From Talinum fruticosum (taxonomy: Eukaryota; Streptophyta; Magnoliopsida; Caryophyllales; Talinaceae), in NCBI GenBank assembly GCA_021018815.1, contig JAITYX010000058.1, positions 2,311,001 through 2,375,000 of the forward strand: a DNA stretch of 64,000 bases. The letters are read 5' to 3'. The notes beneath the pieces were generated by a model, which saw only the letters and a list, made by a program, of their open reading frames with translations, was not told where the DNA came from and searched no databases. Below, piece by piece: positions 11,553 through 22,870 of this stretch (within the stretch, counting starts at the first letter, position 1; every line of letters starts with the position of its first letter). A program made the position numbers and the translations under genes.

Positions 11553-12545
11553 ATGCGGACCTCACATTAATAGTAAGTTGTTGGTTCGGAAAATTCAAGG
11601 ACTTGGTTATTATCTGGTCGACTATGGCAACAGATTGCCATGAGTTTGTTAGAAAATGCCATAAGTGTCGGATGTATGCAAATTTGCAGCACCAACCACC
11701 TTAATTTCTCATTAGGGAATAGACATTATTGGCAAGGTGACCCCGAAAGGAATGGGTGGTCACGAATTTTTTTAGTAGCAATTGATTACTTCACCAAGTT
11801 GGTAGAGGCAGCGTCTTATGCAACCTTGACATCCAAATACGTAGCTAAGTTCATTACCCGTAATATCATTTGTCATTAAAGGGTGCCCCACGAACTAATT
11901 AGTGACCATGGTAGTCATTTTAAGAAGAATGTAGCAGACTTCTTGGACAAATAGAAGACTAAGCATCATAAGTGTTCTCCTTATCGTCCTCAAACCACTG
12001 GAGTAGTTGAGGTCGCTAATAAGAACATTCGTAGAATAGTGGAAAAGATGGTTCTTAATTGTAAAGATCATCCATTAGAACCTTTACAGGAGTAACACCG
12101 TACTCCCTAGTTTATGGCATGAAAGCAGTCTTTCCAATAGAGATTACAATTCCTTCGTTAAAATTCATTGCTCATAGTGATAATTCGGAAGCAGAGTGGG
12201 GTCAAGCATGGTACGAAGAGTTAGCGTTGTTAGATGAGAGGCACCTCAACGCCTTACACAATGTCCAAATATACCGACACATATACCAAGGGCATTAAAT
12301 AAAAGAGTGAAGCCTTGAAACCTACAAATTGGAGATTTGGTCCTCAAAGAGATTAGAGCACCAATTCAGGATCCACGAGGAAAATTTTAAGCCTAATTGC
12401 ATGGCCCATTTGTGTTTAGTCGGATGTTGCTGGGTGTAGTAGTGAAATTGACTTATTTAGATGGTGAAGAATTATTTCCCTACACAAACATGGATCAATT
12501 GAAAAATATTACCTCCATCATGACTCCGGACGTTGGGCTAGGCCT
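11553..12545 (+). pseudogene. Integrase, gypsy copy B
   Basis: The DDE integrase would insert the cDNA. It resumes after the solo LTR: ATDCHEFVRKCHKC (zinc-binding N-domain), then VAIDYFTKLVEAASYA (first Asp, 11783), ISDHGSHFKKN (second Asp, about 11899) and TTGVVEVANKNIRR (catalytic Glu, about 12010). The C-terminal part (12120-12540) reads EWGQAWYEELALLDERHLNA and ends near NMDQLKNI. All three catalytic acidic residues are readable, but stops at 11877, 11955 and 12100, plus shifts, interrupt it. The polyprotein stop lies near 12550. Confidence 0.8.
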
Positions 12546-13129
12546 GGCCTAACTAGGGCATGTCGTGGGCAGACTCGCCACCACCCGGACAATAGTGGGC
12601 TAGCCGGGCTGGAATATCCCTCCTTATGTCTAACTCAGTAATTCATCTTTTACTCGTCCAATTATACGGTTCCTTCATTCATTTGTTGGGTAGCCCAATT
12701 AGGCGAGTCCGTTTATGTCTTTTACCCTATATTATTTATTAAGGACAGTCCAATTAGGCGGTCCAATTTAATTTTACCTATAGGTGAGCTATAAAAGCGT
12801 AAAACATAAAAGTATAGCATAATACTTGCTTTTATTTAATAAAAGGTAAGCCTACTACTTACCTGAATACATAGCTAATAAAAGGGAAATGCAAGCACAC
12901 TACTTGTCAAAAACAAAAACAAAAAATAAAATTTTTCTAATAGGCAACATTAATCCTCCTTTTTTATTCTTTTCTAAAAAAATCTAAACCCTAGTCTATC
13001 TTAACTTTCTTTCCTTTAGGATCGTTACACTTAGCCCCATTGTCACGATACGCTTCTTTAGTTTCTTGATTCTTCGAGCCCTCTTCTCTTCAACTTCTTT
13101 GGCTTAATTTTCTCTTCGGCGAACACGTA
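12546..13129 (+). other. Downstream spacer of gypsy copy B
   Basis: AT-rich, non-coding, with repeated words AATTAGGCG-GTCC and GTAAGCCTACTACTTAC. The block 12810-12920 is almost the same in copy D (60250-60375), including the poly(A) palindrome and GCAAGCACACTACTTG. Its conservation where neighbouring sequence has diverged suggests a functional 3' region. Confidence 0.6.
12829..12845. terminator. Two-way poly(A) signal between sense pol and antisense ORF, copy B
   Basis: CTTTTATTTAATAAAAG is a near-perfect palindrome. It gives AATAAA at 12838-12843 on + and at 12836-12831 on -. It lies about 290 bp past pol and about 285 bp past the end of the antisense ORF, where both convergent transcripts could end. 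The same feature is at 60286-60302. Confidence 0.5.
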
Positions 13130-14308
13130 CGACCACCCGAGGGTTTATTTCGTGAATCGGAGGGGCACAGAGCTGAGGACAGCTTCGTCGGGATCTATCT
13201 CTCTAGCTCTCAATGCCTTACGCCGTTGGGGATCCACTTCTATTATCCACTCCAAATAATAGGGAGATACTCCAGTATTTGGCTTGCCTGCAGTGTCAAC
13301 AGTTTAGAAAAGTTCATTCGAGTATTCAAGCCATGATATCGTCTGCCTAAAGTTGCCAAATCCTTCAACTAGATCGAAGGTAGCGGGTCGGATGTACTCC
13401 AATAAAGGAATTACTTGTTGTCTTCCTATCTACCGCAACACACGGTCAGGGAAGTAATAGTTGTTGCTTTCTAGGCCCAGCAAGCGTATGCACGGATATT
13501 GCAAGGTATATGTCCTAAATTAGGACACTTTCCAGTGCACGATGTACCACTACTGATTGTTAATGTGATTCTTAACATACTCATCCCACCAGGAAGCGGG
13601 GTGATCGACTACTACTTCTCCGCTTCGCGATAGAAGTGCACCTCTAAGTATGCATCAATTTTCGCACACCGGATATGCCAAAAAGGCTGTCCTGCATGGT
13701 CAAAGGTTCAACTTTTTAGGCCTAACGGGAGCAACATAAATACAAAGAAAAATGAAAAAATGAAAAAGCGAAAGGAGAGAAAAGCAAGACTTTCAGCGTA
13801 AACCATAGGCGACTCAGCCTCGGTGGCGCCAATCTAAACCTATGATCATCTTGAAAACTATTAGTAGCATTATAGAACAATAATTTTCCAACTCGCTCAA
13901 CGAATTTACCTATTCTCCAACAAGAATCCACCCTAGATTCTTATTACTCAATTTCAGCAGATACTTGTAAGTCTTGCACAAATTTCCGAAAAGCGAGGGC
14001 AATATAGGTTTTAAACGCCTTTGAATGCTCAATATAGCATCAAATTCTTCGAGCAGAGGGCACATTTCCTTATCCCCAAACCTCAAGACATGGTGATGAG
14101 GATCCCGAGAAGCCACAACAGCCCTTAAGAAAATCCAATAGACTTTAACTTGGCGAATACTAAATAATGTATTCAGGCTATAATTCGATAAATCAAATCT
14201 TTCGGTGTTGCTCATCTCATGCATCCACCAAGACAAGTCACTAAAGGCACTAGATTTTCTATTCGACTCATAGATGATTGTACATAAGGCATAATTTTTA
14301 TGCACCAA
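13130..14308 (-). pseudogene. Antisense ORF downstream of pol (Tat-lineage aORF)
   Basis: Coding on the - strand, convergent with pol. The first half (14308-13910) is open for 132 codons and reads MSNTERFDLSNYSLNTLFSI and LRFGDKEMCPLLEEFDAIL. This resembles the FG-x-TPTxEEY core of DUF7745 / plant-mobile-domain-like proteins often carried by plant transposons. A later piece (about 13465-13140) reads YYFPDRVLR, PATFDLVEGFGNFRQTISWL and PYYLEWIIEVDPQRRKALR in one frame with a few stops. Antisense ORFs in this place are known in Grande and Retand. Function is unknown. Middle frames (13730-13930) are broken or could contain an intron. Confidence 0.6.
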
Positions 14309-14730
14309 CGTGGATCCTATTTATAAGTGTTTTTCGAGCTTTAGAGTCCTACTACACCTCAGCTGCTACCGTTCGTCATACCCCAGTCTTCACAGGTGGC
14401 CGGCATCCGTCACCGCCTTGGTCCAGCTTGTTCTCGTGTATTTTTTCAGCCCAAGCACTCCTTGGGCCATATTTTATTTTTTCGTCACAACCCGTTACTT
14501 GTGCACCATCTCGTTATTTTGAACCATGCACTTGAGTTTTCTTATTTTCATTTTCATTATTTTGTTTTGGAGGGAATAGGGGCTAGTGCATCATATTTAA
14601 TAAAAGAATGCATTTTTTAGAAATAGAGTTATCTTACATTTTATCCCACTACATGAGAGTCACACCATTACAAAGTAAATATTAAACAAAAAATAGCACC
14701 TTATAAGTGACTCTCTAATCACCAACACAC
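14309..14730. other. Upstream region of the antisense ORF
   Basis: Non-coding with respect to conserved families. A - strand TATAAATAG lies just upstream of the antisense ORF at about 14318-14326 (+ strand CTATTTATAAG) and could be its promoter. Three overlapping + strand ORFs here (14278-14620) are not related to any family I recognise. Confidence 0.45.
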
Positions 14731-14800
14731 TACTATAGGAACCACTTTTAACGACGGGTCTTTAACGATGGTTAAAAAGATAAACCATCATGAAAAATAG
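14731..14800 (+). mobile_element. CACTA-like transposon end fragment
   Basis: CACTACTATAGGAACC followed by TTTTAACGACGGGTC and a degenerate inverted partner TTAACGATGGTTAAA. Plant CACTA (En/Spm) termini typically start CACTA and carry TTTAACGACGG-type subterminal repeats. Only one end is seen, and no transposase or opposite terminus is visible. It abuts the 5'-truncated gypsy LTR. Confidence 0.4.
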
Positions 14801-14858
14801 ATTTGGATTTGGATCTCGACTCCGATTGATGGTTAAACATACGACAAGTAAACCACAA

Positions 14859-16396
14859 TGAAGGTTTGCTCGGGGAGAGGCTAAGTTACCCTAGAGGGGA
14901 GAATAGGGTGATGATGAAACTTGCTTGAATTTTGAAATAGATATGACTCTAAGGACGGTGAGAGTCAAATGTGAACTCGGAAAATGAGTTAACTTAGAAT
15001 TCGAGAGAAGATTGAAGAAACAAATTAAACAGAATTCAAAGCTGTTTGAGTCTTGAATGGACTCGAAAGTACGTGGAAACCCTCCCGGGACAGAAAACCA
15101 CAGACCGTGCTAATCCAAGCACGAAGTCAAATCCACTATTTTGAGTCCACAAAATTCAGTAGACCGACTCAACCCCGAGTTACTCCCTTAGACAACTCCT
15201 TACAAGTTTTCCTAGACTCGAAATTCCCTTATCCGATCTAGTACTTCCTAGCTGAGATAACCCTTACAGCTAGGGATGACTAAGCTGAGTTAACCCTTAT
15301 AACTTAGTCAAGGGACCTTACTTAGAGAGTAAGAAAGTGAGTGTTTGTAACCGAGTACAAGACCTTACAACTCAAAATATAATCAATTACGAAATGGAGT
15401 TGTAAATAGAAGATTGAGAATGAATACAATGGCTTTTGATCAAGTATGTATATTAAAAATAGATTCGGCAATCTTCAAGTCTTGAAAGTTGGCTTCTATT
15501 TATAGATGACAAAGCAGCTTAGCCGTTGTGCCTATCTTCTGACTGGAAGTCCTTTGTGACCGTTGTGTAGGGTTTTCGAGTCACTTAAAAATATCCGTTG
15601 AAATATGAGCGTTAGACAATGGCTCTTGACTCCCTTGGAAGTGCCTAAAACCACTGGCGGTGTCTTCAAAAGTAAGGTGGAAACCACCGTTGAGCTTAGT
15701 GTTACAGATTTTCATTTCGGAAACAGGACAACCCTAACATAGTGTCCGAGGCTAGGTCGGAGGTGGAAAAAGCCTTGTCTGCTGGTGATTTGACGTTTTG
15801 AAGCCGGTTACTTTTGTATTTCAAATTTAGAATAGCCTCGTTTGAATCACCTACAAAAGTAAATCAATTTGGTTCTCAAAGTATAAAATACTTTGGTCCA
15901 AGATTAGACACAAATAATGATATAGATAAGATAATTAAGTTACTAATTATCTAGGTTAGAAAAGGAATGGAATTTTCTGAATCTAATATTCATGATACTC
16001 AAAATTCCATCCGAGTCGGTCTATCAAAGAATCAAGTTAATCTAAAGAATATCGGAGGAAATAAACTTGATCTAGACTGGGTATGAATTTAAACTACGAT
16101 ACCGAGTTAGAGCGCAGAAAAGATAGTGTTTGAATCATGTGATACTTTCTTAGTGTTGAGTGACTTAGAACTGAGTGAAACATGATGAGAGCGAGATATG
16201 CTTTCCGAGTCATACAAAGTCATGTGTAAATGCATGAGATAATTTCTATAACACTTAGAGAAAGTACCATATCACTCGGAAAAGTTTCTAAGAGACGGGG
16301 AATGACTTGGAATCAAAACTTTATAAGTGAGAAAGGCTTATACCTGATTCCCTTGATAGAACTCGAGAGAGGTGAGATGTAAAGTCCGAGTCTTCA
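14859..16396 (-). repeat. Copia-family solo LTR with CACAA target duplication
   Basis: 1538 bp on the + strand, from TGAAGGTTTGCTCGGGG to GAGTCTTCA. It is flanked on both sides by CACAA (14854-14858 and 16397-16401), a perfect 5-bp duplication. The - strand TATA box is CTATAAATA (complement of 15497-15505). Upstream of it (15515-15690) is a cluster of CCGTTG/CCGTTA motifs. It is inserted in the gypsy LTR of copy B'. The same length as the copia 1 left LTR suggests a fairly recent, complete LTR. Confidence 0.9.
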
Positions 16397-16865
16397 CACA
16401 ATTAACCCATAGCAACAAATAAATAGCCTTTTGCCTTAGGTCGGTCCATAAGTCCTCTTTTCTTTAAGATAATCCCAGAGCCGGGCCGAGCCTTTAGAGA
16501 TTGTGGAGTCTCGATGCTATATACCGAGAAATTCCGAGTCCAGAGTACCGGATTCTACTTTGATCCGAGTACAAGGAGTTGAAGACCATAAAACCACCTT
16601 AAAATGTTGCATTTCATGATGAGGATCATCAAAGTGTTGCATTTAAGCTTCACAAGATAGTGCACAAGAGACTAGAATCTTTCCCGCTTATTTTTACCTT
16701 GGAGACACAGCAAGGGAATGAAACCCTAGGGCGTCTAGTTAGCCGGTGCCCGCCTTCCCCCTTTTATCCGGTTCTATCTCTTAGGATTGGGCCCGACTTT
16801 ATTTCAACTGTTTGGATGGCTAGAAGGAGGCAAACCCTAGGTCATTTGTGACCTAGGTCCTCTCC

Positions 16866-16873
16866 TATAAATA
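16866..16873 (+). promoter_or_regulatory. TATA box of the B' gypsy LTR
   Basis: TATAAATA in the context TCTCC-TATAAATA-AAGAC, equivalent to 1966 and 20895. Confidence 0.6.
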
Positions 16874-18891
16874 AAGACATAAGGCGTTCATTCCCATATG
16901 ACTTATGCCTTAGCATCACGCTCGCTGAAAGTCAATTTGAATACTCTCACCTACATGTTACTCTACGAAAATTCCTCCGAGCATTCATCTTTCACTTGTT
17001 CAATCCGTGCAAAGATCTAAAGAATATTCAAATTTTCTGATCTCGGGGCACTCATTCAACCGATCATTACTATACCCTAGACACAAATCATAAAACGAGC
17101 CCTTTTCTTTGGATTGTCGCCATTGCATCAAAAGATCCAATGTGGAGGTCCAAATTAGCAAGGTGGGACAATTTGAGGGCCAGAATTCAACCTTTAAACG
17201 GTTATATTTATTTATGTTTTTATTGTTTTCCGTATTGTGGTTTAAGAGATGTAATCGCTTGAAATTCCTCCCCGACCGATGTAATTTTTCTATATTTCTA
17301 GCTTCTCTTTATTGTTTTCCTTGCTATGTTTTGGTTGCTTTAATTTCGTTTGGAATCTTGTTGTATGCTTGTTTTCTCGCATCATTCTAATACACTACTC
17401 GAACTAGTAATGGTTGTCTTCGGACGAGGCGGAACGGAAGGGTTTTCCCAACGTTTCGTACCCTCGCCCGGATCCGATTCACGGTTGAAAGAGCGATGGA
17501 TTCATTTTAGGCTCTTTCAGTCTTAGTTTTCTCATATTGTGATTAGAAGAGAAAATTTTGTTTTTTGTTAGTTTTTCTATCCTAAAAAGTGACTGGCTAG
17601 TCCTTTATTTTGTGCTTTATTCTATTCAAAAATTACATCTCGATGTTTTCCGGTTAAAGGAACATTAACAGGAGGTTCTGGATTTGCCCACCAAGGTAGA
17701 GGCTGAGGCTGACTCTATCAACCTCCACCTCTGGATGGTGCCCGCCTTCACTGGCATAGGCCGTCGCTCGTACTAGGTGGTCCGCAAGTGAGGCTTCAGT
17801 CCATATTGGTGTTTTTACAGCAAGTTGGCCCTAAAGCCTCACGGCATGACCAAAACCCTAATTTTGCTTTTTCCTTAATTAGAAAATAAGATCCCAATAA
17901 TTCTAAAAATAATTTCTAAACTAAAATAATTAATAAAACTGCAATTCAAACTTTACCTAATAAGATTTAATAAAATTCGAAAAATCTTAATAAAAGGTTC
18001 ATCCCTACTTTTAAAAATGAATCTTCAAAACCCTAAATCATTCTTTCCTCTTTCTAAAAAACCCTAACACCAAAGGGGCAAATTATGAGGAAGCTCGGTC
18101 CCGGTCGCCGCCCAAGCTGTGCTTTTTATAGTGGCAAATCCACTTGGGATAAACTTTCTATTAAGAGGGTGAAACTTGAAAATTTGAGTAATGTGTTTTA
18201 ACGATGTACTTGCATTAGACATCCCGCATTTAGCAAACTTTGAGGTAGTTTAAATACTTGTTTTGGACCCTAGAAAACTATATTGTACCCATTGTTTACC
18301 CTTTCTCGAGAGAGGCTCCCAATAGTACCTTTAAGCGAACCTAACTAGGCTTGATTGCCCGAGGAAATGGTACCTCCTCCCTCATAGCACGCCATCTTGG
18401 GCTAAACCTTTTGGTTCACCGAGAGGCACTGGGAATTTTGGTTGGGATCCTTATCCATGCAACCCATGGGGAACCAAATTCTCGTACTACGCGTCACCAT
18501 GTATACAAACTCTTCAACTCTTGGGCAATAAAACTTTTGGACTCTTAGGTGCCCCTCAAACTTGTGCATGCTTGGATGAATATGGGTGTTTTTAGATTTA
18601 ATCTATTGTTTGTGAGCATTTAGGAATAGATGAGGAGTGTTGATTAGACCCTTGCATGGGTGAAAATAAAATACTTTAAAAAATTCTCCTAGAGTCGGTC
18701 CGTTATGTGCATTTAGCCAAAAGTTAAAATGCTTTTTTCCTATTAGGGTTTGTCCATTGTCCGCACTTTCCGAGTCATTCCAAAAATTTTCCTTTTAGTA
18801 GCTTAAGTAGTTGTTTTGTGAAAGGGTCTTACCAGAAGTTCCCTTTTGTAATTGTCTAATCCTTTTATTTCTTTTTGCATTTTCACATCCC

Positions 18892-19200
18892 ATTTGCATT
18901 AGCCAAAAACATCATCTCGTATAATGTGAGTCCATTTGCATTAGCTAAAGAAAATCATGTCATAAAAGGTGATTCCATTTGCATTAGCCAAACAGAATCA
19001 TCTCATATAAGGTGAGTCCATTTGAATTAGCCAAACAGAATAATCTCATATAAGGTGAGTCCATTTGAATTAGCCATATAAAATCATCTCATATAAGGTG
19101 AGTCCATTTTCATTAGCTCAAAATAAAAGCATCTCATGTTAGGTGAATCTATTTACATTAGCCAAGTAAAATCATTTCATACTAAGATAGGTGAGTTTGC
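18892..19200 (+). repeat. Leader tandem repeat, copy B'
   Basis: Seven units of about 45-50 bp, with core TTTGCATTAGCCAAA, then ATCTCATATAAGGTGAGTCC. Five units keep GGTGAGTCC. Confidence 0.85.
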
Positions 19201-19635
19201 CCATTTCATTTTGCATTTAGTCCAAAGTTCATCTCAAATAAAGGAATACATTATCATATAGAAAGCATCTTTTCTCTAAGGATCATGCAATAAAGTCATT
19301 AATCATATCATCGTCGCATCCTTTATGTGCATCCAAATAAAAAGCATCCTTAGTCTCTTCGGGTCTTACCCTTGAGTCCCTTCCTCCTAAAAGTGATCTA
19401 TTCTCACATGGTGCTAAACCTTATCCTTTTGGCTACGAGAATGGAGAACTCTATGGCAACCGAGTATCGTCGAAGTCCGAGCTCTAAAAGATTAGAACAT
19501 CTTACCAAGGAATTCGGCACATAATCATTTCTTTCTATATCGTGGTCTACATCGGTGCAACAAGCTTCAGTGCGTATTACACCATCACAATCCACTCCTT
19601 CTTCTAATATAGTACATAAAAAGTGTTCCCTTAAA

Positions 19636-20188
19636 ATGGATCCCAATCCCGAGTAATACCTTAACCTCGATCAACTTAATGAGAATATAACAAAGGTAGA
19701 AACCAGGTTGAGTGATCAAGAAAAACAGATATCAAATACATAATGAGATCTTAAGGAAACCATCAGGGCTATCGAGGCTATTAAGAGAGATAAAGAAGCC
19801 GAAAGTTTGAGAAGGGATGAGGTTGAAGAAGCTAAACATGTGAAAAGGGAAATGGCATTGGTAAAACCACTTCCACCTATCTAATCACCTCCAGGTGGTC
19901 CCAAACATGACTCCCTAAGCCTGAATCAAAATCTCTGTTTGTTTCCCATATAGATAAGATAGAACATTTGTTGAGAGAATCATCCATGTTCAGTAATCAT
20001 TATTTCGATCATAAAGGATTCACTTCAATCCCTAAGGGTAAACTACCTCCTAAGTTTAGTATGCCTCATATTAATTTCAAAGGTTTCGAGAATCCCCATC
20101 ATCATGTACGCAACTTCTTGGGAGCAATGACTCTTAAGAACATTCCTGAAGACTCTTACCACATCCTCTTCTCCTGGACATTTTATAC
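19636..20188 (+). pseudogene. gag N-terminal part, gypsy copy B', cut by copy C
   Basis: The ATG at 19636 (MDPNPE) corresponds to the gag start in copy C at 23802. The N-terminus is charged, with stops at about 19655 and 19741. From 19968 the frame MLRESSMFSNHYFDHKGF, PHHHVRNFLGAMTLKNIPED and YHILFSWTF matches the capsid block of the other copies. Homology ends at TTTTATAC / TGTAGACACC (20188/20189), so the second half of gag is absent. Confidence 0.8.
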
Positions 20189-22166
20189 TGTAGACACCTA
20201 AATAGTGTTGTACTTTATCTCATTATCTTTTTATTTTGTTTTGTTGGACTGATGATGATAATCCCGACTCCTGTTTGTGGATTTGGATTCCGGACTGTGA
20301 TCGATCGGTGCAATATAAACCAAGTAAAGCACAAAGAGCCCTTAGCATAACTTAAATAGCCTTTTGCCTTGGGTCGGTCCACAAATCCTCTTTTCTTTCG
20401 GACCGTCCAAGAGCCGGGTCGAGCCTTTAGAGATTGTGGAGTCCCATGATGTGCGCCGTGAAATTCCAAGTATAGAATACTACATTCTATTTTTCTCCAA
20501 GTCAGACAAGGAGTCGAAGACCCAAAGATAACATTAAAGCGTTGCATTCTATGATCGAAGCATCAAAGTGCTCTGTTTTGAGCTGCATGAGACAGCCCAC
20601 ACGAAGCTAGAAGCTTTCCCCTCTAAACGATGTCGTGGTCGGCGGCCTCCTTCTAGAAGCACGGTGGAATGCTGCATTTTGAGCTTCGAGAGTCCTCGGA
20701 GACACGACTAGGGCATGAAACCCTAGGAAAGTCCAGTTGGCCTATGCCCGCCTTATTCCTTTTGATCGGTTCTTTCGGGTTTTATCATCTTCGATTCGGT
20801 TCAATCTTTTAAGTGATGGCCCAATTTTATTTCAGCTATTTCCACGACTCGATAAGAGGCAAACCCTAGGTCATTTGTGACTGGGGTCCTCTCCTATAAA
20901 TGGACACCCTTGGCTCTCATTCCCATACGGCTTCCTGCCTTAGCATCACGCTGTTGAAAGCCAACTTGAATACTCTTAATTTAACCATTGTTGTACTGAA
21001 TTATTGCACCGTTGTATCCGTGCAAAGAGCTAAAGAATACACAATTATTCCGATCTCTGGGCACATATTCAACTAATCACTACCACACCTTAGACAAAAT
21101 TCACAAAACTAACCCTTCTCTTAGGATTGTCACCATTGCATCGAGAGATCCATATCAGCAAGATGGGACAACCCGAGGGCCATATTTTAGTTTCGAACAG
21201 TTATATTTATGTATGTTTTGTTCGTTTTCCGTATTGTGGTTTAAGTGATGTAATCGCTTTAATTTCCTCCCGACCGATGTAATCTTTTATTTCCTATTTT
21301 TCTTTCTTTTATCGCTTTCTTTATCGCTTTTCTTTATCACTTTTCTTTATTGTTTACCTTGTTATGGTTTTAGTTGTAATCATTTTGTTTCACATGTTGT
21401 ATGTTTGGCTTCTTACATCTTTATTAATACACTACTTGAACTACTAATGGTCGTTTTCGGCCAGTCGGAACAAAAGGGTTTGTCCCTATGTTTCGTACCC
21501 TCGCCCCTTAATCGATTCTTGGTTCAAGGCCGATGGAGTCATCCTTTAACTTCTTTCAGTCTTAGTTTTCTCATACTAAGATTGGAAGAGTATGTTTTCT
21601 TTTTGTTAGTTTTTATTCCATAATAATTGATTGTTGACTCACTTGTTTTATGCTTTATTATACGCAAATTTGCATCTCGGTGTTTTCTGGTTACAAGAAG
21701 AAATGACGTTATGATCTGGATCTACCCAGTGGGCAGAGATTGAGGCTCATTTCACCAGCCACGGCCTCTAGTTGGCGCCCGTCTTCCCCGGTGCGGGGCA
21801 CGAGCAACATCGTAGGGTGGCGGTGGTGGCTTCGGTCCAGATTGATGTTTTCAAACCAATCTGGCCTTAAAGCCCACGACAAAATCATAACCTTCATATA
21901 ATTTAGCCCTTAATTAGAAAATAAGATCCCAAGACTTCTAAAAATAATTTCTAAAATAAATGATTAATAAAATTGCCAATTAAATCTAATTTAATTCATT
22001 TCAACTTGATTTAATAGAATTCAAAAATCTTAATAAAAGTTCATCCCCATCTTCTAAAATCGACTTTCAAAAACAATATTTAAAATCAATCATAAAAAGA
22101 AATTGACTCGAGACGAGTGGGCAAGCTCAGTGGGGTCTTCGGGGCTAGCCGTGGTTCCTATCTATA
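20189..22166 (+). repeat. 5' LTR of gypsy copy C
   Basis: 1978 bp, TGTAGACACCTAAATAG to TCTATA: the best-preserved LTR ends in the family, showing the inverted pair TGTAGA/TCTATA. It was inserted into the gag of B'. Colinear with 1262-3302. Contains the TATA box at 20895. Confidence 0.8.
20895..20902 (+). promoter_or_regulatory. TATA box of the copy C LTR
   Basis: TATAAATG, 706 bp into the LTR, in the shared context CCTCTCC-TATAAAT-GG. Confidence 0.6.
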
Positions 22167-22167
22167 G

Positions 22168-22185
22168 TGGCGACTCCGCTGAGGA
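22168..22185 (+). other. Primer-binding site, gypsy copy C (tRNA-Arg)
   Basis: TGGCGACTCCGCTGAGGA, one base after the LTR end. This is the best-conserved PBS of the family and supports tRNA-Arg priming as in Tat/Ogre elements. Confidence 0.7.
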
Positions 22186-22870
22186 TAAACTTTTTCTTAA
22201 GAGGGAAGAACTTGAAAATTTGAGTAGTGTGTTTTTGATAATGTACTTCCATTAGGCATCCCAGATTCAGTAACCTATTAATTAATTTAAATATTATTTT
22301 GTACCACTAGGAAAACTTTATTATACCCATCTGTTTAACCTTTTTCGGAGAGAAGCTCCCACTCGGTTCTTCGGTAGGCCCAACTAGGTTTGATTTGCTA
22401 AGGAAACGTTACCTCCTCCCTTGTACCACGCCATGTTGGGCTAAGCCTTTTTAGTTCATCGAGAGGCACCAGAATTATGGTTCGTATCCTTATCCGTACA
22501 ACCCATGGCCAAATTTCGGACTACGTGTCACCATGTATCTAGACTCTTGAACACTTGGCCCATTGAACTTTTGGACTTCTATGTTTTTCCTCAGCATTCA
22601 TTTGCATGCTTGAATGAGTGTGTAAGCTTTAGGTTTAATTTTATGCTCGTGAGCCTTTCGGAATAGTTGAGGAGCGCTTGATTTAGACCCTTGGATGGGT
22701 GAAAATAAAATACTTTAATAAATTTCCTAGAGTCGGTCCATTATGTGCATTTAGCCAAAAGTCAAAATGCCTTTTTCCTAATAAGGTTGGTCCTTTGTTT
22801 GCATTTTTCCGTGTCATTTCAAAATTATCTTTCTAATAGCTTAAGTAGTTGTTATTTGTTAAAGGGGCTT
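22186..22870 (+). other. Leader of gypsy copy C, non-coding
   Basis: Colinear with the leaders of copies B, B' and D (GGATAAACTTT, CACCATGTAT, GTCCATTATGTGCATTTAG). No conserved ORF. Confidence 0.55.

Larger units (their letters stand above)
1262..14730 (+). mobile_element. Ty3/gypsy (Tat/Ogre-like) copy B
   Basis: This is the most complete gypsy element here: 5' LTR (1262-3302), tRNA-Arg-like PBS (3304), leader with tandem repeat, gag, protease, RT, two RNase H domains, integrase (to about 12545), a downstream spacer and an antisense ORF (14308-13130). A copia-family solo LTR (10157-11552) interrupts it between the second RNase H and integrase. The dual RNase H, the tRNA-Arg PBS and the antisense ORF are characters of the Tat lineage. 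The 3' LTR is not cleanly present. A 5'-truncated LTR of the same family begins near 14800 but is followed by another PBS and leader, so it also serves as the 5' LTR of copy B'. All coding parts have multiple stops. Confidence 0.8.
14801..18130 (+). repeat. Gypsy LTR of copy B', 5' truncated, split by a solo LTR
   Basis: 14801-14858 matches the early LTR (GGATTTGGATCTCG is also in copy B). The rest resumes at 16397 with AAATAGCCTTTTGCCT, found in copy C at 20351, and runs to TTTATA before the PBS at 18132. A TATA box is at 16866. The first 80-100 bp including TGTAGACACC are missing. It sits between copy B and the leader of B', so it may be a shared LTR from unequal recombination. Confidence 0.65.
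18132..20188 (+). mobile_element. Gypsy copy B', PBS, leader and partial gag
   Basis: Starts with a decayed tRNA-Arg-like PBS (TGGCAAATCCACTTGGGA, 18132-18149), then leader, tandem repeat (18892-19200) and gag. It stops abruptly at 20188, where the TGTAGACACC of copy C's LTR begins inside gag. No pol belongs to it in the window. The leader 18150-18891 and 19201-19635 is non-coding and colinear with copies B and C. Confidence 0.7.

Noticed and set aside
14278..14620. Three overlapping + strand ORFs (85, 70, 74 codons)
   Set aside because: No family match and no counterpart in another copy; they overlap the putative promoter of the antisense ORF.
17109..17390. 93-codon + strand ORF with a hydrophobic C-terminus
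   Set aside because: Lies in the gypsy LTR of B'. The equivalent LTR regions in B and C do not keep the frame; the hydrophobic run comes from T-rich DNA.
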